Of a DNA stretch of 36,716 nucleotides, positions 15,093-23,315 are shown one piece after another. Origin of the DNA: Alistipes sp. (GTDB lineage Bacteria; Bacteroidota; Bacteroidia; Bacteroidales; Rikenellaceae). How positions within the stretch are numbered: position 1 is the stretch's first letter; every line of letters starts with the position of its first letter. The DNA lies in NCBI GenBank assembly GCA_017465055.1, contig JAFTWZ010000034.1, forward strand, positions 1-36,716, in the 5' to 3' direction. A program made the translations under genes and the position numbers. Under the pieces are notes generated by a model. The model worked only from the letters and a program-made list of their open reading frames with translations. It made no database searches and had not been told where the DNA came from.

Positions 15093-16289
15093 TTATCTCT
15101 TCGAGCCCTTAGCACCACCGAGCTTCGCGCCGTGCTTAGCCTGGTATGCGAAGATATTCTCCGAGTAGCTCACGGTCTTAAACTCCGAGTCGCGCTTACG
15201 CTTAAAGGCAACAGAGATGAGGCGGTCAACAAGCTGCTCGAAGCTGACTCCCGTAGCCTCCCAGAGGTAGAACGATAGCGAACCAGGGATGGTGTTTATC
15301 TCGTTAACGTAGATGTCGCCCGTAGCCTCGTCGATCATAAAGTCGATGCGCGACACGCCATCGCAGGCCAGCACACGGAAGGTCTTGCACGCTGTAGTGC
15401 GTATAAACTCCGTAACATCGTCGGCAAGGCGCGCAGGAATCTCGCGAACGGTAGAGTGCATACCCTCCGAAGGCTTGTTCTTGCCGCCACCGAGATATTT
15501 ATCCTCGTAGCTTAGTATCTCGCCACTGCGCACTGGAGCCTCACACACCGAAGCCTCGCAGTCGTAGTAGTCGCCCAATACCGAGCAGTTTATCTCCTTG
15601 AGATGCTCTATGAGGCGCTCGACGATGATACGCTTAGAGTACTTAATGGCGTTGTCCACAGCCTCGATAAGCTCCTCGCGGTTGTGCACGGCCTTGATGC
15701 CGACGCTCGAGCCGAGGTTGGCAGGCTTGACGATAAGCGGATAGCCCAACGTCTCGGCATCGGCGATGGCCTTCTCGCGCTCCGAGAGCCACTCCTTATC
15801 CGAGAACCAAGCGTAGTCGACCACTGGGATGCCGCTCTCCTTGAGAATCATCTTCATAGTAATCTTATCCATACCATTAGCCGATGCCAGCGGATTAGGC
15901 GAGGCGTAAGGGATGCCAGTCATCTCGACAAGGCCCTGGAACGAGCCATCCTCGCCCGAGGTGCCGTGCAAGCAGGGGAGGATAACATCGATAGTTGTCA
16001 CTACGTCGCTACCAAACAGTGGCTTACGCACCTTGTATAGCTTGTTATCGCCATATATAGGGCGCAGGTAGACCTCCTCGACCGAGCCGAGCAGGCTCTT
16101 CATATCGCGGTAGTTATCCGTATTACGTAGCTTGTCACCCGTATACCAATGACCCTCCTTAGAGATGTATATAGGTATGATATTATACTTCTCGGTGTTC
16201 ATAGCGGCCATAGTCTGCGCTGCGGTGATTACCGAAATCTCGTTCTCGACAGAGCGACCACCAAAAATTACTCCTACGTTAATCTTCAT
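15093..16289 (-). CDS. ddl: D-alanine--D-alanine ligase, long form
   Basis: This 398-residue ATP-grasp ligase joins two D-alanines for peptidoglycan. Key residues are present: Glu15 in GGRSVENEIS, HGTSGEDGSFQG (108-119), the serines in NLGSSVG (191-197), Lys264-Tyr265 in the omega-loop and the metal-binding E-x-N in VNEINTIPGS (329-337). The Lys-Tyr pair argues for D-Ala over D-lactate as second substrate. It is longer than ordinary Ddl (about 310-360), and the PGSLSFYLWE ending resembles Firmicutes-type enzymes to my eye. It follows a MurF-like gene by 53 bases, the two successive steps. Whether a second ddl exists elsewhere is unknown. Confidence 0.9.
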   Translation of the reverse strand: MKINVGVIFGGRSVENEISVITAAQTMAAMNTEKYNIIPIYISKEGHWYTGDKLRNTDNYRDMKSLLGSVEEVYLRPIYGDNKLYKVRKPLFGSDVVTTIDVILPCLHGTSGEDGSFQGLVEMTGIPYASPNPLASANGMDKITMKMILKESGIPVVDYAWFSDKEWLSEREKAIADAETLGYPLIVKPANLGSSVGIKAVHNREELIEAVDNAIKYSKRIIVERLIEHLKEINCSVLGDYYDCEASVCEAPVRSGEILSYEDKYLGGGKNKPSEGMHSTVREIPARLADDVTEFIRTTACKTFRVLACDGVSRIDFMIDEATGDIYVNEINTIPGSLSFYLWEATGVSFEQLVDRLISVAFKRKRDSEFKTVSYSENIFAYQAKHGAKLGGAKGSKR

Positions 16290-16342
16290 CGTTATATAGT
16301 TTGTTTGTTAATATCGAAATATCTGTCAATATAGACCTTCGT

Positions 16343-17902
16343 CTACTTAAACGAGTCGGGCAGATCGTTCTCGTAGAGCACCACGTCGCCACGACGCAAG
16401 CGAGGTTGGAGGTCGGCCATTGCCTCGGCAAACGAGGCCACGACCACTACCCTATCCTCCGAATAGCCGCCATCACGAAGTCCCGAGGTTATAGCCTCGC
16501 GGTTGACCTCATTGACGACATATACCCTATCGGCACGCGACAAGGCGATATCACGTCCAAAGGCTCTATTGTTATCATACTGCTTAGCGCCCATCTCCAC
16601 AAAGCCTGGGGTAACCACATAGCGGCATCCATCGGTCTCGAACTGCGACAACACCTCGAGGGCCATACGCGCACCCGTAGGATTTGAGTTATAGGCATCG
16701 TCGAGGATGGTGATGCCGCCATCGCGACGCAGGCTCAGGCGGTGCTCCACCTGCTCAATCTGTCGCACAGCGCGTCGGCGCGACTCGAGCGATACGCCCA
16801 TATACTCAGCTACGGCCAATGCCGCAGTGATATTTAGCAGGTTACCTCGTCCGAGGATATGCGTAGCATAGCCCTCGTCGAGGCCGTTGCGCTTGGCCAC
16901 TCCGAAGCGAGTCTCTGCGCTGCCATATTGGATATCTACGGCACGGTAGTCGGCCTCGGCAGCCTCTACAGCGTAGCTGCGTACATTGATAGCGTTATCA
17001 GCAATATATCTTGCTGCAGCCTCCGAGTCGATATTGACAATGCCGAAACCGCCCTCGGGCAGAGCGTCGATAAGCTCAAACTTGGTGCGCGCCACACTCT
17101 CCACCGAGCCGAAGGTCTCGAGATGCATCTCGCCTACCGAGGTGACGATGCCTATCTCGGGCGATACGAGGTCGCAAATCTCCTTGATATCGCCACGCTG
17201 CTTAGCACCCATCTCTACGATGAATACCTCGTGGTGAGGCTTCAGATGCTCACGTATCGTGCGCACGACGCCAAGCGTAGTGTTGAAGTTTCCAGGGGTC
17301 ATAAGCACGTTGTACCTCTCCGAGAGGAGACGGTAGAGGAAGTGCTTAGTCGAGGTCTTACCGAAGCTGCCCGTTATGCCTATAATCCTAAGGTGGGGCA
17401 TTGCTCGAAGCATACGCTTAGCATCGTTGTAGTACCAGCGTGTGATAGCCCTCTCCACAGGGCTAATTACCGCACCAGCAACTACCGTCCAGTAGTCTAC
17501 CGAGAGGAGCATCATAGCCACCAACGTATACTCCACGGCGTAGATATGCACAAGCGTAAGAATTACGGCCGTAATAACCAATCGTGTAGCTATAAGTCGC
17601 CTTACGCGCATCGTGTAGGCGATAGGTATCTTATATCGTATCGAGAGCTCGGCAATGGCAATGACCGCCATCCATACCCCTACGACAAGCAACAACAGCC
17701 AGTGGTCAACAAACACAAAGAGTAGTGCAGCAGCTACCGACAATACATTTGCGCGCATATGCCACTCGCCCGTAGAGCGTAGCCAGCGGTTGTAACGCTC
17801 GGTGCGATAGGAGTTCTGCTGGAACATCTGCACCGAGTAGCGCGTGGTAGCCCACAGGAAGAGCAGCCACACCAAAGAGAAGATATGTACCGAGATATCC
17901 AT
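16343..17902 (-). CDS. Membrane-anchored MurF-like Mur ligase
   Basis: This 519-residue protein fuses a hydrophobic N-terminal region to a Mur ligase. Residues 1-150 hold about five membrane segments (near 5-22, 52-66, 68-86, 104-120, 124-146). The ligase follows: P-loop GSFGKTS (178-184), the NFNTTLG segment (205-211), GAKQRGDI (232-239), and the MurF-type DDAYNSNP (401-408). Canonical MurF is soluble and uses an N-terminal domain to bind UDP-MurNAc-tripeptide; that domain seems replaced by membrane helices. With ddl next door, adding D-Ala-D-Ala to a cell-wall precursor is the best guess, perhaps a lipid-linked one. It starts four bases after the hydrolase stop. Confidence 0.85.
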   Translation of the reverse strand: MDISVHIFSLVWLLFLWATTRYSVQMFQQNSYRTERYNRWLRSTGEWHMRANVLSVAAALLFVFVDHWLLLLVVGVWMAVIAIAELSIRYKIPIAYTMRVRRLIATRLVITAVILTLVHIYAVEYTLVAMMLLSVDYWTVVAGAVISPVERAITRWYYNDAKRMLRAMPHLRIIGITGSFGKTSTKHFLYRLLSERYNVLMTPGNFNTTLGVVRTIREHLKPHHEVFIVEMGAKQRGDIKEICDLVSPEIGIVTSVGEMHLETFGSVESVARTKFELIDALPEGGFGIVNIDSEAAARYIADNAINVRSYAVEAAEADYRAVDIQYGSAETRFGVAKRNGLDEGYATHILGRGNLLNITAALAVAEYMGVSLESRRRAVRQIEQVEHRLSLRRDGGITILDDAYNSNPTGARMALEVLSQFETDGCRYVVTPGFVEMGAKQYDNNRAFGRDIALSRADRVYVVNEVNREAITSGLRDGGYSEDRVVVVASFAEAMADLQPRLRRGDVVLYENDLPDSFK

Positions 17903-17906
17903 CGTG

Positions 17907-18671
17907 CTATTCTATCTTAAGAAACGACCGTAACGCAGAGTGCCACAACTCCCTCTGCTCGAGCATAGCGAAGTGCCCAGCCCCCTCAGCAACGACAAGA
18001 CCAGCATCGGGGATGAGGCGTTGCATTGTGCGAGCGTCGGAGATGGGCGTGGCAGTATCCTTGTCGCCCCAAAAGAGCAGTACTGGGGCCTTGATTAATG
18101 GCATCACGTGGCATAGATCCTCATTTACGCACTTCGAGAGTATGGCGCGCATCATAGGCGTCGCGCGGTTGTAGTCCGACGATGCTGCGCGCGCACGGCG
18201 CTGCTCGAGGAGCATCGCAGCCTTAGTGCCACCGATAAGCACTGGAAGCAGCCACTTCATTAGCTTATAGGTATAGACCTTGCGGTAGTAGCCGAGTGTG
18301 CGGCGAGGCTTGACACCTGCAGCATCGGCGAGCACCACCCTACTTACCTCGTTGCGCGAGGCATATAGGAGCGATACGCGACCGCCAAACGAGTGGCCTA
18401 CGAGCACGGGGCGCACTATACCGAGCTCCTGCACCAGTGCCTCGATAGAGCGCGTATACTCCTCGACACCCCACACCTCGCCTGGCTCGCCACTGAGGCC
18501 AAAGCCTGCAAAATCGACAGCCACAACCCTATGGCTACGGCTGAGCATCTCGGCAGTCTCGCCCCAGATGTTGCGATCGCAGCCCCAACCGTGAAGCAAG
18601 ATAATCGTATCACCCTGACCCTCAACCGAGTAGCATAGCTCCACACCGTTATATGTGTAACACTTATCCAT
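17907..18671 (-). CDS. Alpha/beta hydrolase
   Basis: This 254-residue hydrolase has the oxyanion strand LLHGWG (25-30), nucleophile Ser94 in GHSFGG, acid Asp205 in WGDKDTATP and His233 in GAGHFAML: a full catalytic triad with a helical cap between. An in-frame ATG seven codons upstream (18692) lies within the promoter, so I choose 18671 (MDKCYTYNG). The predicted transcript starts at or next to this ATG, so it may be leaderless. It is the first gene of the cassette with membrane MurF-like ligase and ddl. The substrate is unknown; an ester or amide in the envelope is possible from context alone. Confidence 0.88.
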   Translation of the reverse strand: MDKCYTYNGVELCYSVEGQGDTIILLHGWGCDRNIWGETAEMLSRSHRVVAVDFAGFGLSGEPGEVWGVEEYTRSIEALVQELGIVRPVLVGHSFGGRVSLLYASRNEVSRVVLADAAGVKPRRTLGYYRKVYTYKLMKWLLPVLIGGTKAAMLLEQRRARAASSDYNRATPMMRAILSKCVNEDLCHVMPLIKAPVLLFWGDKDTATPISDARTMQRLIPDAGLVVAEGAGHFAMLEQRELWHSALRSFLKIE

Positions 18672-18676
18672 AAATG

Positions 18677-18706
18677 CAAAGTTACGAAACAATTCCGAAA
18701 TCGCAA
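18677..18706 (-). promoter_or_regulatory. Promoter of the hydrolase-murF-ddl operon
   Basis: On the minus strand, TTG (18706-18704), 19 bp and TAACTTTG (18684-18677). The expected start is four to six bases further on, at about 18671-18673, coinciding with the hydrolase ATG at 18671. This decides the start codon. Confidence 0.8.
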
Positions 18707-18726
18707 TAGACTTTTCCGAAAAAAGT

Positions 18727-18816
18727 TAATCCTGAGCCTTAGCCCAGAGTCCCAATGTCGGCACGACTACGAGAGTCGTTGCTACCATCGAGCTGCTACG
18801 CTAACGCTCAGGATTA
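18727..18816. repeat. 90-bp inverted element with 11-bp perfect ends
   Basis: TAATCCTGAGC (18727-18737) and GCTCAGGATTA (18806-18816) are perfect inverted ends. AGC/GCT continues the stem, and an inner hairpin ACGACT-acgag-AGTCGT sits at 18763-18779. It lies between the hydrolase promoter and the end of the RibH-like gene, so it may be a terminator for the latter, a small structured RNA or a remnant element. Confidence 0.6.
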
Positions 18817-18853
18817 TGCTACGAGTCGCCGCTCCTAATTGGCCTCTACGGCG

Positions 18854-19267
18854 CTACGAGAAGTTAAGACGCGGATTGCGATTCTCGGGCGCCTCCAGCT
18901 CCATCTCGTTCTGGAGCACAATCATCTCGACGATGTTGGTCGCCGTCTCAATGCCGCCAATCTCCACCACCATATTCCACTGTATCTGTATCTGCACTAT
19001 TCCGTTCATTGCCGACAGTGTCCCCATAATACGGTTGCGTGGGGCGAGGATTATCACTCCATCGACGTCGGTATACTCGGCCATAAACTGTGTAGCTATG
19101 ACCACGTCGTGCGCCGTGGGGACATACTTAACGACCACATTCTCTGGGGCGCAGCCCAACATCTGCAGGCTCTCGACCGTAGGCGCGAGGTTTTCGAGGT
19201 TGAACTCCTCAAATTCGCGCGCCACGATAATGCCAAACTTCATATTCTGTGCAACATCCGACACCAT
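18854..19267 (-). CDS. Lumazine-synthase-like protein without catalytic motifs
   Basis: This 137-residue protein resembles lumazine synthase (RibH) in layout: MKFGIIVA near the start (9-16), ENVVVKYVP (42-50) and DVDGVIIL (67-74). The catalytic parts differ. The substrate motif normally PG(S/A)xE reads PTAHD (50-54). The G-x-T-x-H-F/Y motif carrying the catalytic histidine is replaced by RIMGTLSAMNG (79-89). From memory, Bacteroidales ribH follows a TPR membrane-protein gene near recF, and that arrangement is found here. It may be a non-enzymatic RibH homologue keeping the shell fold. It probably does not make lumazine. Two long open frames on the opposite strand are rejected. Confidence 0.65.
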   Translation of the reverse strand: MVSDVAQNMKFGIIVAREFEEFNLENLAPTVESLQMLGCAPENVVVKYVPTAHDVVIATQFMAEYTDVDGVIILAPRNRIMGTLSAMNGIVQIQIQWNMVVEIGGIETATNIVEMIVLQNEMELEAPENRNPRLNFS

Positions 19268-19301
19268 AGTTCGATACTTCTTTGTACGGGCTTTAAATAG
19301 A

Positions 19302-19333
19302 GAGGCTGACTAAAATATCTTTCAGCCAGCCTC
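19302..19333 (-). terminator. Hairpin between the TPR and RibH-like genes
   Basis: GAGGCTG (19302-19308) pairs with CAGCCTC (19327-19333), with possible inner CT/AG pairing. No clear U tract follows on the minus strand. It may partly terminate or protect the TPR transcript. Confidence 0.4.
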
Positions 19334-19357
19334 CTTAAATTTCAGTGGTTGAAGTGA

Positions 19358-19999
19358 TTACTCGGCGATGTACTTAGCGTACTTAGCCTTAAGCTCTGGA
19401 TACTTCTCTACGATAGCCTTATAGGTCTGCTGAGCCTTAGCCTCGTCGCCCATAGCCACGTATACCAAAGCGAGCTTACGAGCATTGTTCTCGTAGGTGT
19501 ACACCTCGTCGCTTGCCTCCATAGCCTTAGTGAAGAGCTCCACGGCAGTCTGAAGGTCGTTCTCCTCTACGGCGATATCGCCACGAAGAGTGTATACAAG
19601 GCCATTGATAACCTCGCCAGCAGCGCCCTCAGCCTCGGCATACTTCTCGAGGTAGAGCTTAGCGTTAGCCAAGTCGCCAGCCTTGAGGTACTCAGCACCT
19701 GCCATATATACAGCGGTATTAGCAGCCTTAGTGCCCTCGTACTCATCGACGATAGCTACATACTCCTCAACACCGGCCTCGGTGGTGAGAGCTACGGTGA
19801 GAGCTGCCTGAGCGGTGTTCTCGCGCTTCTCCGAGCTACCATTCATAATGCTAACTACAAGGAAAATAGCCACTGCGATAACTGTAATACCTACAAGACC
19901 CCAGAGGAGCTTGTTGCCATAGTTGTCGAAGAAGATCTCCAACTTACCCTTAGTCTCGACCATAAGGTCTGTCTCGGGGTTCTGAACTTTGTTTGCCAT
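19358..19999 (-). CDS. Membrane-anchored TPR protein
   Basis: This 213-residue protein has a cytoplasmic N-terminus, one membrane helix (about 34-52, LWGLVGITVIAVAIFLVV) and tetratricopeptide-like helices from about 65 to 210, such as AEYLKAGDLANAKLYLEKY and LALVYVAMGDEAKAQQTYKAI. The layout resembles YfgM-type TPR proteins that assist secreted or membrane proteins. The homologous gene precedes ribH in Bacteroidales as I recall. A TACTTTTG -7 element lies about 60 bases upstream. The partner proteins are unknown. Confidence 0.85.
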   Translation of the reverse strand: MANKVQNPETDLMVETKGKLEIFFDNYGNKLLWGLVGITVIAVAIFLVVSIMNGSSEKRENTAQAALTVALTTEAGVEEYVAIVDEYEGTKAANTAVYMAGAEYLKAGDLANAKLYLEKYAEAEGAAGEVINGLVYTLRGDIAVEENDLQTAVELFTKAMEASDEVYTYENNARKLALVYVAMGDEAKAQQTYKAIVEKYPELKAKYAKYIAE

Positions 20000-20058
20000 A
20001 ATTTAGTTAAGTATTTAAAATTTTTATATCGTTCTTCGCATTGCGTGCATTCAACCTA

Positions 20059-20066
20059 CAAAAGTA
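20059..20066 (-). promoter_or_regulatory. Probable -7 element of the TPR gene
   Basis: TACTTTTG on the minus strand fits TAnnTTTG. No clean TTG is found 19-20 bp upstream, so this is a weak assignment. Confidence 0.45.
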
Positions 20067-20118
20067 AGACAAATAATTCGAATATCATAGTTTTCGCAAT
20101 AAAAAAGTGAAAAAACGA

Positions 20119-20155
20119 TAAAAAAATCGGAGCCTCCCGAAAGGGAAGCTCCGAT
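20119..20155 (-). terminator. Terminator of the large lipoprotein gene
   Basis: ATCGGAGC (20126-20133) and GCTCCGAT (20148-20155) form a perfect 8-bp stem, continued by TCCC/GGGA around a GAAA loop. On the minus strand a run of T follows (20125-20119). It lies 23 bases after the stop. Confidence 0.93.
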
Positions 20156-20178
20156 GAGATAACTACGTGCTACCTAAA

Positions 20179-22872
20179 CTACTGCGTGATTGTACCCACA
20201 AATGAGTAATTCTTGGTAAGGATAGTGCCATTAGAGTTGTAGTTAATCACGAAGTCGATCTTCTTGCCCAACTCCTGCACAGTGATTGTGCTCGATAACT
20301 GAACACCGCCAACCGACACTCCATCAATCCAGTACTTATCAATGTGAATGGCACCACTAGTGTTGCCAGCAACTCCATTTAAGCTACTTGCTTGACTAAA
20401 TACACCATTATACAATGATGATCTGTCAGACTTGTTGTTGTAAATGTAGAAACCTATTACATCATCTTCAAAAGTATACTCATAGTAGCAATATGCCGAA
20501 TAACCTGATCCATAGTCTCCACTTAAATCTTTAACAAATTTAAGTGTTCCTATACTCTCAGGCTCAGTAGTCTCACCGCCCTCGCCTGGGTTAGGGTCTG
20601 GAGTCTCGCCACCGCCCTCGCCTGGGGTCTCAGGCTCTGTTGTTGTCGAGCCAACTGCACCGCTATATGTAACAGTTGTAGAGGTACCATCTGTAAAGAC
20701 AAGGTTCATAGTCACATTAAATGTATTGTCACCATTGTTTACGACGCTCATTGTGCTACTGCCGTTTGCACTCTTTTCTACACCGTTAATTATAATATTC
20801 TGTGTGCTAAATTTGTGGTAATTGCCCACATTTGATACTTCTACCCATGTATAGTCGTGAGTCTGGCCCAAAGATGTTGCATTAGCGCCATGATCAGTAG
20901 TAATCCATACTTTCATAGAGATATTGTCACCAGAAACAATATAGCTACTGCGATAATTGTTAGGATAGTACTCACCCTCATTCCAGGTTGTCAAAGCAAT
21001 ATTCACAGGGAGTTCGGGCTCGGGTTCGGGCTCGGGCTCTGAGCCACCGCCACCCTCAACAGCCTCACCATTGATGTAGCCATAGTATGTAAACTCGTAC
21101 TCGCTGCCATTGATAGTCAATGTAATGTCGATATCGTGGATTGCACCTGCAGTGCCTCCCTCATTAACATTCAATGTACCAGCCGTAACGTTTAAATTAT
21201 CGCCAAGCGATGGAATCGAGATATCGTGGATTGAGAAGTTCTTCATATACCAAGAGCTATCGCCCAAGCTATAACCACCGTCACGTTGCGCAATAAAGTC
21301 TACGTTATTTCTATTCATACCTACATAGAATGAGAACCCATTGCCCTCAACCAAATACTTGGTAGGCAAATTTGTGTCAGTATGTGTCCACTTAGTAATC
21401 TTGCCATCAAGTGTTACAGGCTCGCTATATGACTCTTCATATACATACTTAACCGTCTTGCTATAGCCATCTATATAAATGCTAACAATTGCAGTCACTT
21501 TGAATGAATTATTCTCGCGCTCAACCATTACCAAACCCGTAGATTGATTCCAATAGAGGCTATTGGCAGGTTTCTCAGCAAGGTTACAAGATACGTTATA
21601 CCAATCATACTCCAAAGCAGCGGTGGCGCTAAATGACCAGCTGCCATAGACTCCAGTATATGAACCAGCAGGGAGCTCTCCCTCAAGAAGGGTATGGAAT
21701 GGTATCGAGAGCCAATCATTTGCAGCCTCGCCAGTAAATCTGTATGTCGAGCCATTGACCGTGTAAGACTTCAATGTCACCTCGTAGTCAACATCCATAT
21801 TGATACCCATAGGAGTTGTGAAGTTTGTGTTACCTTTGTACGAATCGAGATACTCGGCACTATTCTCAGCAGCCTTTGCCGTAACAGCTATCTCGTACTG
21901 AGTATTATACTCAGCATCGAAGGTATATGTAGTTGCTTTATATGCCTCCTCTACAACCTCGCCATTTACCTCGACTGTATAGGCAACAGCATTCTCGATA
22001 GCATCCCAGGTTGCCGTCACCTTACCATCAGCAAACGAAGCGTCGATAATAGGCGTATCGAGCTGTACAGGATCCTTAGCAAGGTTCGATACCGAGAATG
22101 TAGAGACACGGCCTACGTTGAAATTAAGAGGCTTATCAGCAGTGAGTGTTACGCTCTTAGAGTAAGACACTCCGTCGACAACAACACTAACAGTGAACTC
22201 CTGAGCCTCGCAAGCCGCAGCAGCAAACCAATAAGTATGCTCATCAAGTTCCTCGGTATATAAGGTGTACTGATTAGGATACTCTGCATCCTTATCCAAA
22301 AGGCTGATAGCAACCTCCGATATGTTCTTGCCATCAAAGCCATTTACGGTCATCTTGCCATAGGCAACACCGTGCTTGAACTTACCAGCAAAGTCCATAG
22401 ACGCGCCATCATACTCAAATGATGCAGAGGCCATAAAAGCTTCAGCATCAACCGAACTTGCACGAGGCGTCTGTGACCAGGGGATATATGCATAATCCTC
22501 CAAAGTATTCCAGCCTGCACCGAGGTAGGCTTTAACCGTACCAGCTTTAATAGGGTTATCAAACACTACTGTAAATGTAGCACTCTTGCCCTCATCGTCG
22601 AGTTTTACAGCCTCAGCATAAGCCGTATACGTACCATCGTAATCGGCAGCAGGTGCAACAAAAGCAACCTGCTCGCCACCCTCCCAGAACGATGGATAGC
22701 TATCGCCAACATTGTCGCCAAAGTGACTACGCGTATCAGCGTCGAAACCTGCAGTAAACTCTATTACGGTCTTCTTAACCAACATATCCATCTCGCCATT
22801 GTCATTCTGGCAAGCCGTAAATGTCATTGCAGCTACTGCAACGAGCATCAAACTTTTAAATAGATTTTTCAT
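20179..22872 (-). CDS. Large multidomain surface lipoprotein, fimbrillin-like N-terminus
   Basis: This 897-residue protein has a signal peptide with lipobox FTAC (Cys21) followed by acidic residues (CQNDNGEMD), suggesting surface export. The first domain (about 35-265) has EFTAGFDADTRSHF and SFWEGGEQVAFV, recalling fimbrillin/Mfa-like proteins. A fibronectin-III-like domain follows (about 272-355, TATWDAIENAVAYTVEVNG). Three beta-rich modules come next, separated by low-complexity linkers (EPEPEPEPELP; a Gly/Pro/Glu stretch near 750-785). No enzymatic motif is seen. It is probably an adhesin or structural surface protein. A 44-residue gene lies directly upstream in the same transcript. Confidence 0.85.
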   Translation of the reverse strand: MKNLFKSLMLVAVAAMTFTACQNDNGEMDMLVKKTVIEFTAGFDADTRSHFGDNVGDSYPSFWEGGEQVAFVAPAADYDGTYTAYAEAVKLDDEGKSATFTVVFDNPIKAGTVKAYLGAGWNTLEDYAYIPWSQTPRASSVDAEAFMASASFEYDGASMDFAGKFKHGVAYGKMTVNGFDGKNISEVAISLLDKDAEYPNQYTLYTEELDEHTYWFAAAACEAQEFTVSVVVDGVSYSKSVTLTADKPLNFNVGRVSTFSVSNLAKDPVQLDTPIIDASFADGKVTATWDAIENAVAYTVEVNGEVVEEAYKATTYTFDAEYNTQYEIAVTAKAAENSAEYLDSYKGNTNFTTPMGINMDVDYEVTLKSYTVNGSTYRFTGEAANDWLSIPFHTLLEGELPAGSYTGVYGSWSFSATAALEYDWYNVSCNLAEKPANSLYWNQSTGLVMVERENNSFKVTAIVSIYIDGYSKTVKYVYEESYSEPVTLDGKITKWTHTDTNLPTKYLVEGNGFSFYVGMNRNNVDFIAQRDGGYSLGDSSWYMKNFSIHDISIPSLGDNLNVTAGTLNVNEGGTAGAIHDIDITLTINGSEYEFTYYGYINGEAVEGGGGSEPEPEPEPELPVNIALTTWNEGEYYPNNYRSSYIVSGDNISMKVWITTDHGANATSLGQTHDYTWVEVSNVGNYHKFSTQNIIINGVEKSANGSSTMSVVNNGDNTFNVTMNLVFTDGTSTTVTYSGAVGSTTTEPETPGEGGGETPDPNPGEGGETTEPESIGTLKFVKDLSGDYGSGYSAYCYYEYTFEDDVIGFYIYNNKSDRSSLYNGVFSQASSLNGVAGNTSGAIHIDKYWIDGVSVGGVQLSSTITVQELGKKIDFVINYNSNGTILTKNYSFVGTITQ

Positions 22873-22886
22873 CGTTACAATAGTTT

Positions 22887-23021
22887 TTAAAAATCACCAT
22901 AATCATCCTCTGGCGAATCATCGAAACCAGCAGATGCCGTGAAGCCAGCCTCAACAACCATTGAGATGACCTCCAACTCAGGAGCAACATACTCCTCAGC
23001 GAATAGATTTTGTTTTCTCAT
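22887..23021 (-). CDS. Small 44-residue peptide, YVAPELEVISMVVE type
   Basis: This short frame reads MRKQNLFAEEYVAPELEV, then ISMVVEAGFTASAGFDDSP, and ends EDDYGDF. The pattern (basic start, a Y-x-x-P-E core, a hydrophobic middle, then a small-residue and acidic tail) is familiar from unannotated small genes of gut Bacteroidales, though this is from memory. It has no signal peptide or cysteine. Its stop is 14 bases before the large lipoprotein start and the promoter lies upstream (23139-23167), so the two are probably co-transcribed. It could be a secreted or modified peptide, or a leader. Function unknown. Confidence 0.7.
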   Translation of the reverse strand: MRKQNLFAEEYVAPELEVISMVVEAGFTASAGFDDSPEDDYGDF

Positions 23022-23138
23022 AGACTAAATATTAAGTAATTGTTTTTTACACGTTTATACAAATAGGAATACTGCAACACTATCTCCACGTCTAAGAATC
23101 TCACCCCACCATTCACAATTACACATCCCTACGACCTG

Positions 23139-23167
23139 CAAATATAGCATTTTATATTGATATACAA
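23139..23167 (-). promoter_or_regulatory. Promoter of the small peptide and large lipoprotein
   Basis: On the minus strand, TTG (23167-23165), 18 bp and TATATTTG (23146-23139). The leader to the peptide ATG (23021) is about 110 bases, long enough for regulation, but no clear hairpin was seen in it. Confidence 0.65.
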
Positions 23168-23287
23168 GCGATTTTTTGATATAAATTTTAGCTTAAAATG
23201 TTTCGGGTGTCATAATGACACGATTTCTACAGCAATCTTTTTTCACTCCGTACCGCCACAAGTGACGAAAGTTAAAGACTTTTTTTG

Positions 23288-23295
23288 TACCTTTG
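23288..23295 (+). promoter_or_regulatory. Probable -7 element of recF
   Basis: TACCTTTG fits the -7 consensus, 20 bases before the recF ATG at 23316. No TTG is found at the expected distance upstream, so the promoter is likely weak or differently built. Confidence 0.5.
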
Positions 23296-23315
23296 TGAGA
23301 TAAAGAGAACCGACT

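Noticed and set aside
15093-18671. Vancomycin-resistance operon
   Set aside because: The ligase has the Lys-Tyr pair of D-Ala-D-Ala enzymes, and no vanH, vanX or vanRS-like genes adjoin it. The two-component system is 8 kb away with core genes between.
18816-19313. Two long plus-strand frames opposite the RibH-like gene
   Set aside because: They show Ser/Thr/Arg/Leu-rich shadow composition and no motif, whereas the minus frame aligns with the lumazine synthase scaffold and sits in the expected place.
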